Shown here one piece after another: positions 22,825-23,076 of a stretch of 23,076 nt of DNA; the stretch's first letter is position 1; each line of letters begins with the position of its first letter. The DNA comes from Clostridia bacterium (GTDB lineage Bacteria > Bacillota > Clostridia > Christensenellales > CAG-138), in contig JAEDCW010000028.1 of the NCBI GenBank assembly GCA_016293975.1, positions 1-23,076 of the forward strand, given 5' to 3'. Under the pieces are notes generated by a model, which saw only the letters and a program-made list of their open reading frames with translations, did no database searches and was not told the origin of the DNA. The position numbers were made by a program, and so were the translations under genes.

Positions 22825-23076
22825 TTTTTTTATAAACAACGACGCCAAGGATTTTACTCCCTGCCGCCGTTCATCATTATACGTAAACAAGATCTGCATT
22901 AACGCTTTCGATTGCCCTGTTTTTAATACTGTTCGAACAAACTAATCGCCCTTCCGTCCCCACAAAAGGCCTCAATCCTCAAGAAATCCTGTGATTACGT
23001 TTTTTTTGCTTGTGGGATTATTCCCACTCGTTGCAGGGACTTGCATCTTAAACAATTTTGTTTAGAAGATATTGCG
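22825..23076. other. Non-coding right end of window
   Basis: I see no gene here. The region has a T8 run near 23001-23008, a GTGGGA-TTAT-TCCCAC hairpin (23012-23027) without a following T-run, and a short TAAACAA/TTGTTTA inverted repeat near 23049-23064. Confidence 0.4.

Noticed and set aside
23012..23027. GTGGGA-TTAT-TCCCAC hairpin as a terminator
   Set aside because: The T-run lies before it on the plus strand and becomes an A-run after it on the minus strand, so it fits neither direction.
22923..23075. Possible decayed gene on the minus strand at the right edge (26 codons, a TAA, then 23 more codons in the same frame)
   Set aside because: Open runs of this length are common by chance. 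No start or ribosome site is visible, and I could not match the translation to a family.

Overview
The window looks like chromosomal DNA of a Gram-positive Bacillota, most likely an anaerobic clostridium-type gut organism. The reasons are RNase J with a YlbF/YmcA protein, Hsp33, MltG next to a U32 protein (a neighbourhood also known from Bacillus), strong Shine-Dalgarno sites with frequent GTG/TTG starts, and a TM287/288-type heterodimeric ABC exporter. Base composition is roughly balanced over most of the window (judged by eye) and more A+T-rich after about 21,800. No rRNA, tRNA, CRISPR array, phage gene or transposase was recognised.

Layout. (1) 1-3363, minus strand: three genes of a BMP-type nucleoside ABC importer (ATPase, permease, and a second permease cut by the left edge), overlapping or abutting, with their own promoter near 3400. 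No substrate-binding lipoprotein gene lies in the window. (2) 3495-12573, minus strand: eight tightly packed genes that probably form one operon read from a good sigma-A promoter at 12621-12649. They encode a SAM methyltransferase, the redox chaperone Hsp33, a large TPR protein of unknown role, a THUMP-type rRNA methyltransferase, RNase J, a YlbF-family protein, the murein transglycosylase MltG and a U32-family protein with a probable Fe-S cysteine set. (3) 12798-13994, plus strand: a PLP aminotransferase with a divergent promoter and its own terminator. (4) 14194-16084, minus strand: cysK and an EpsC-type serine acetyltransferase, the two-step pathway from serine to cysteine, with a promoter, a foldable leader and a terminator. 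(5) 16339-17229, plus strand: a DMT/EamA transporter, convergent with a chloramphenicol-acetyltransferase-like gene (17249-17908, minus). (6) 18212-21720, plus strand: a two-gene heterodimeric ABC exporter behind a promoter carrying a near-perfect 19-bp palindrome just after the likely transcription start. (7) 21721-23076: a sparse, more A+T-rich accessory stretch with a two-gene unit on the minus strand (small three-helix membrane protein plus XRE-type repressor). Its promoter is covered by three copies of a palindromic operator.

Functional reading. The large operon joins RNA modification and decay (THUMP methyltransferase, RNase J, YlbF, U32) with redox protein quality control and cell-wall synthesis. 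The cysteine genes are an ordinary biosynthetic unit. The right third is accessory: export or resistance functions under local repression. The least explained and most interesting signals are the triple-operator XRE/membrane-protein unit, the palindrome at the ABC exporter promoter, and the TPR protein inside the housekeeping operon.

Starts were moved from the longest open frame where a ribosome-binding site clearly chose another codon. This applies to the YlbF protein, the TPR protein, the methyltransferase at 12573, the aminotransferase, the second exporter subunit and the small membrane protein.
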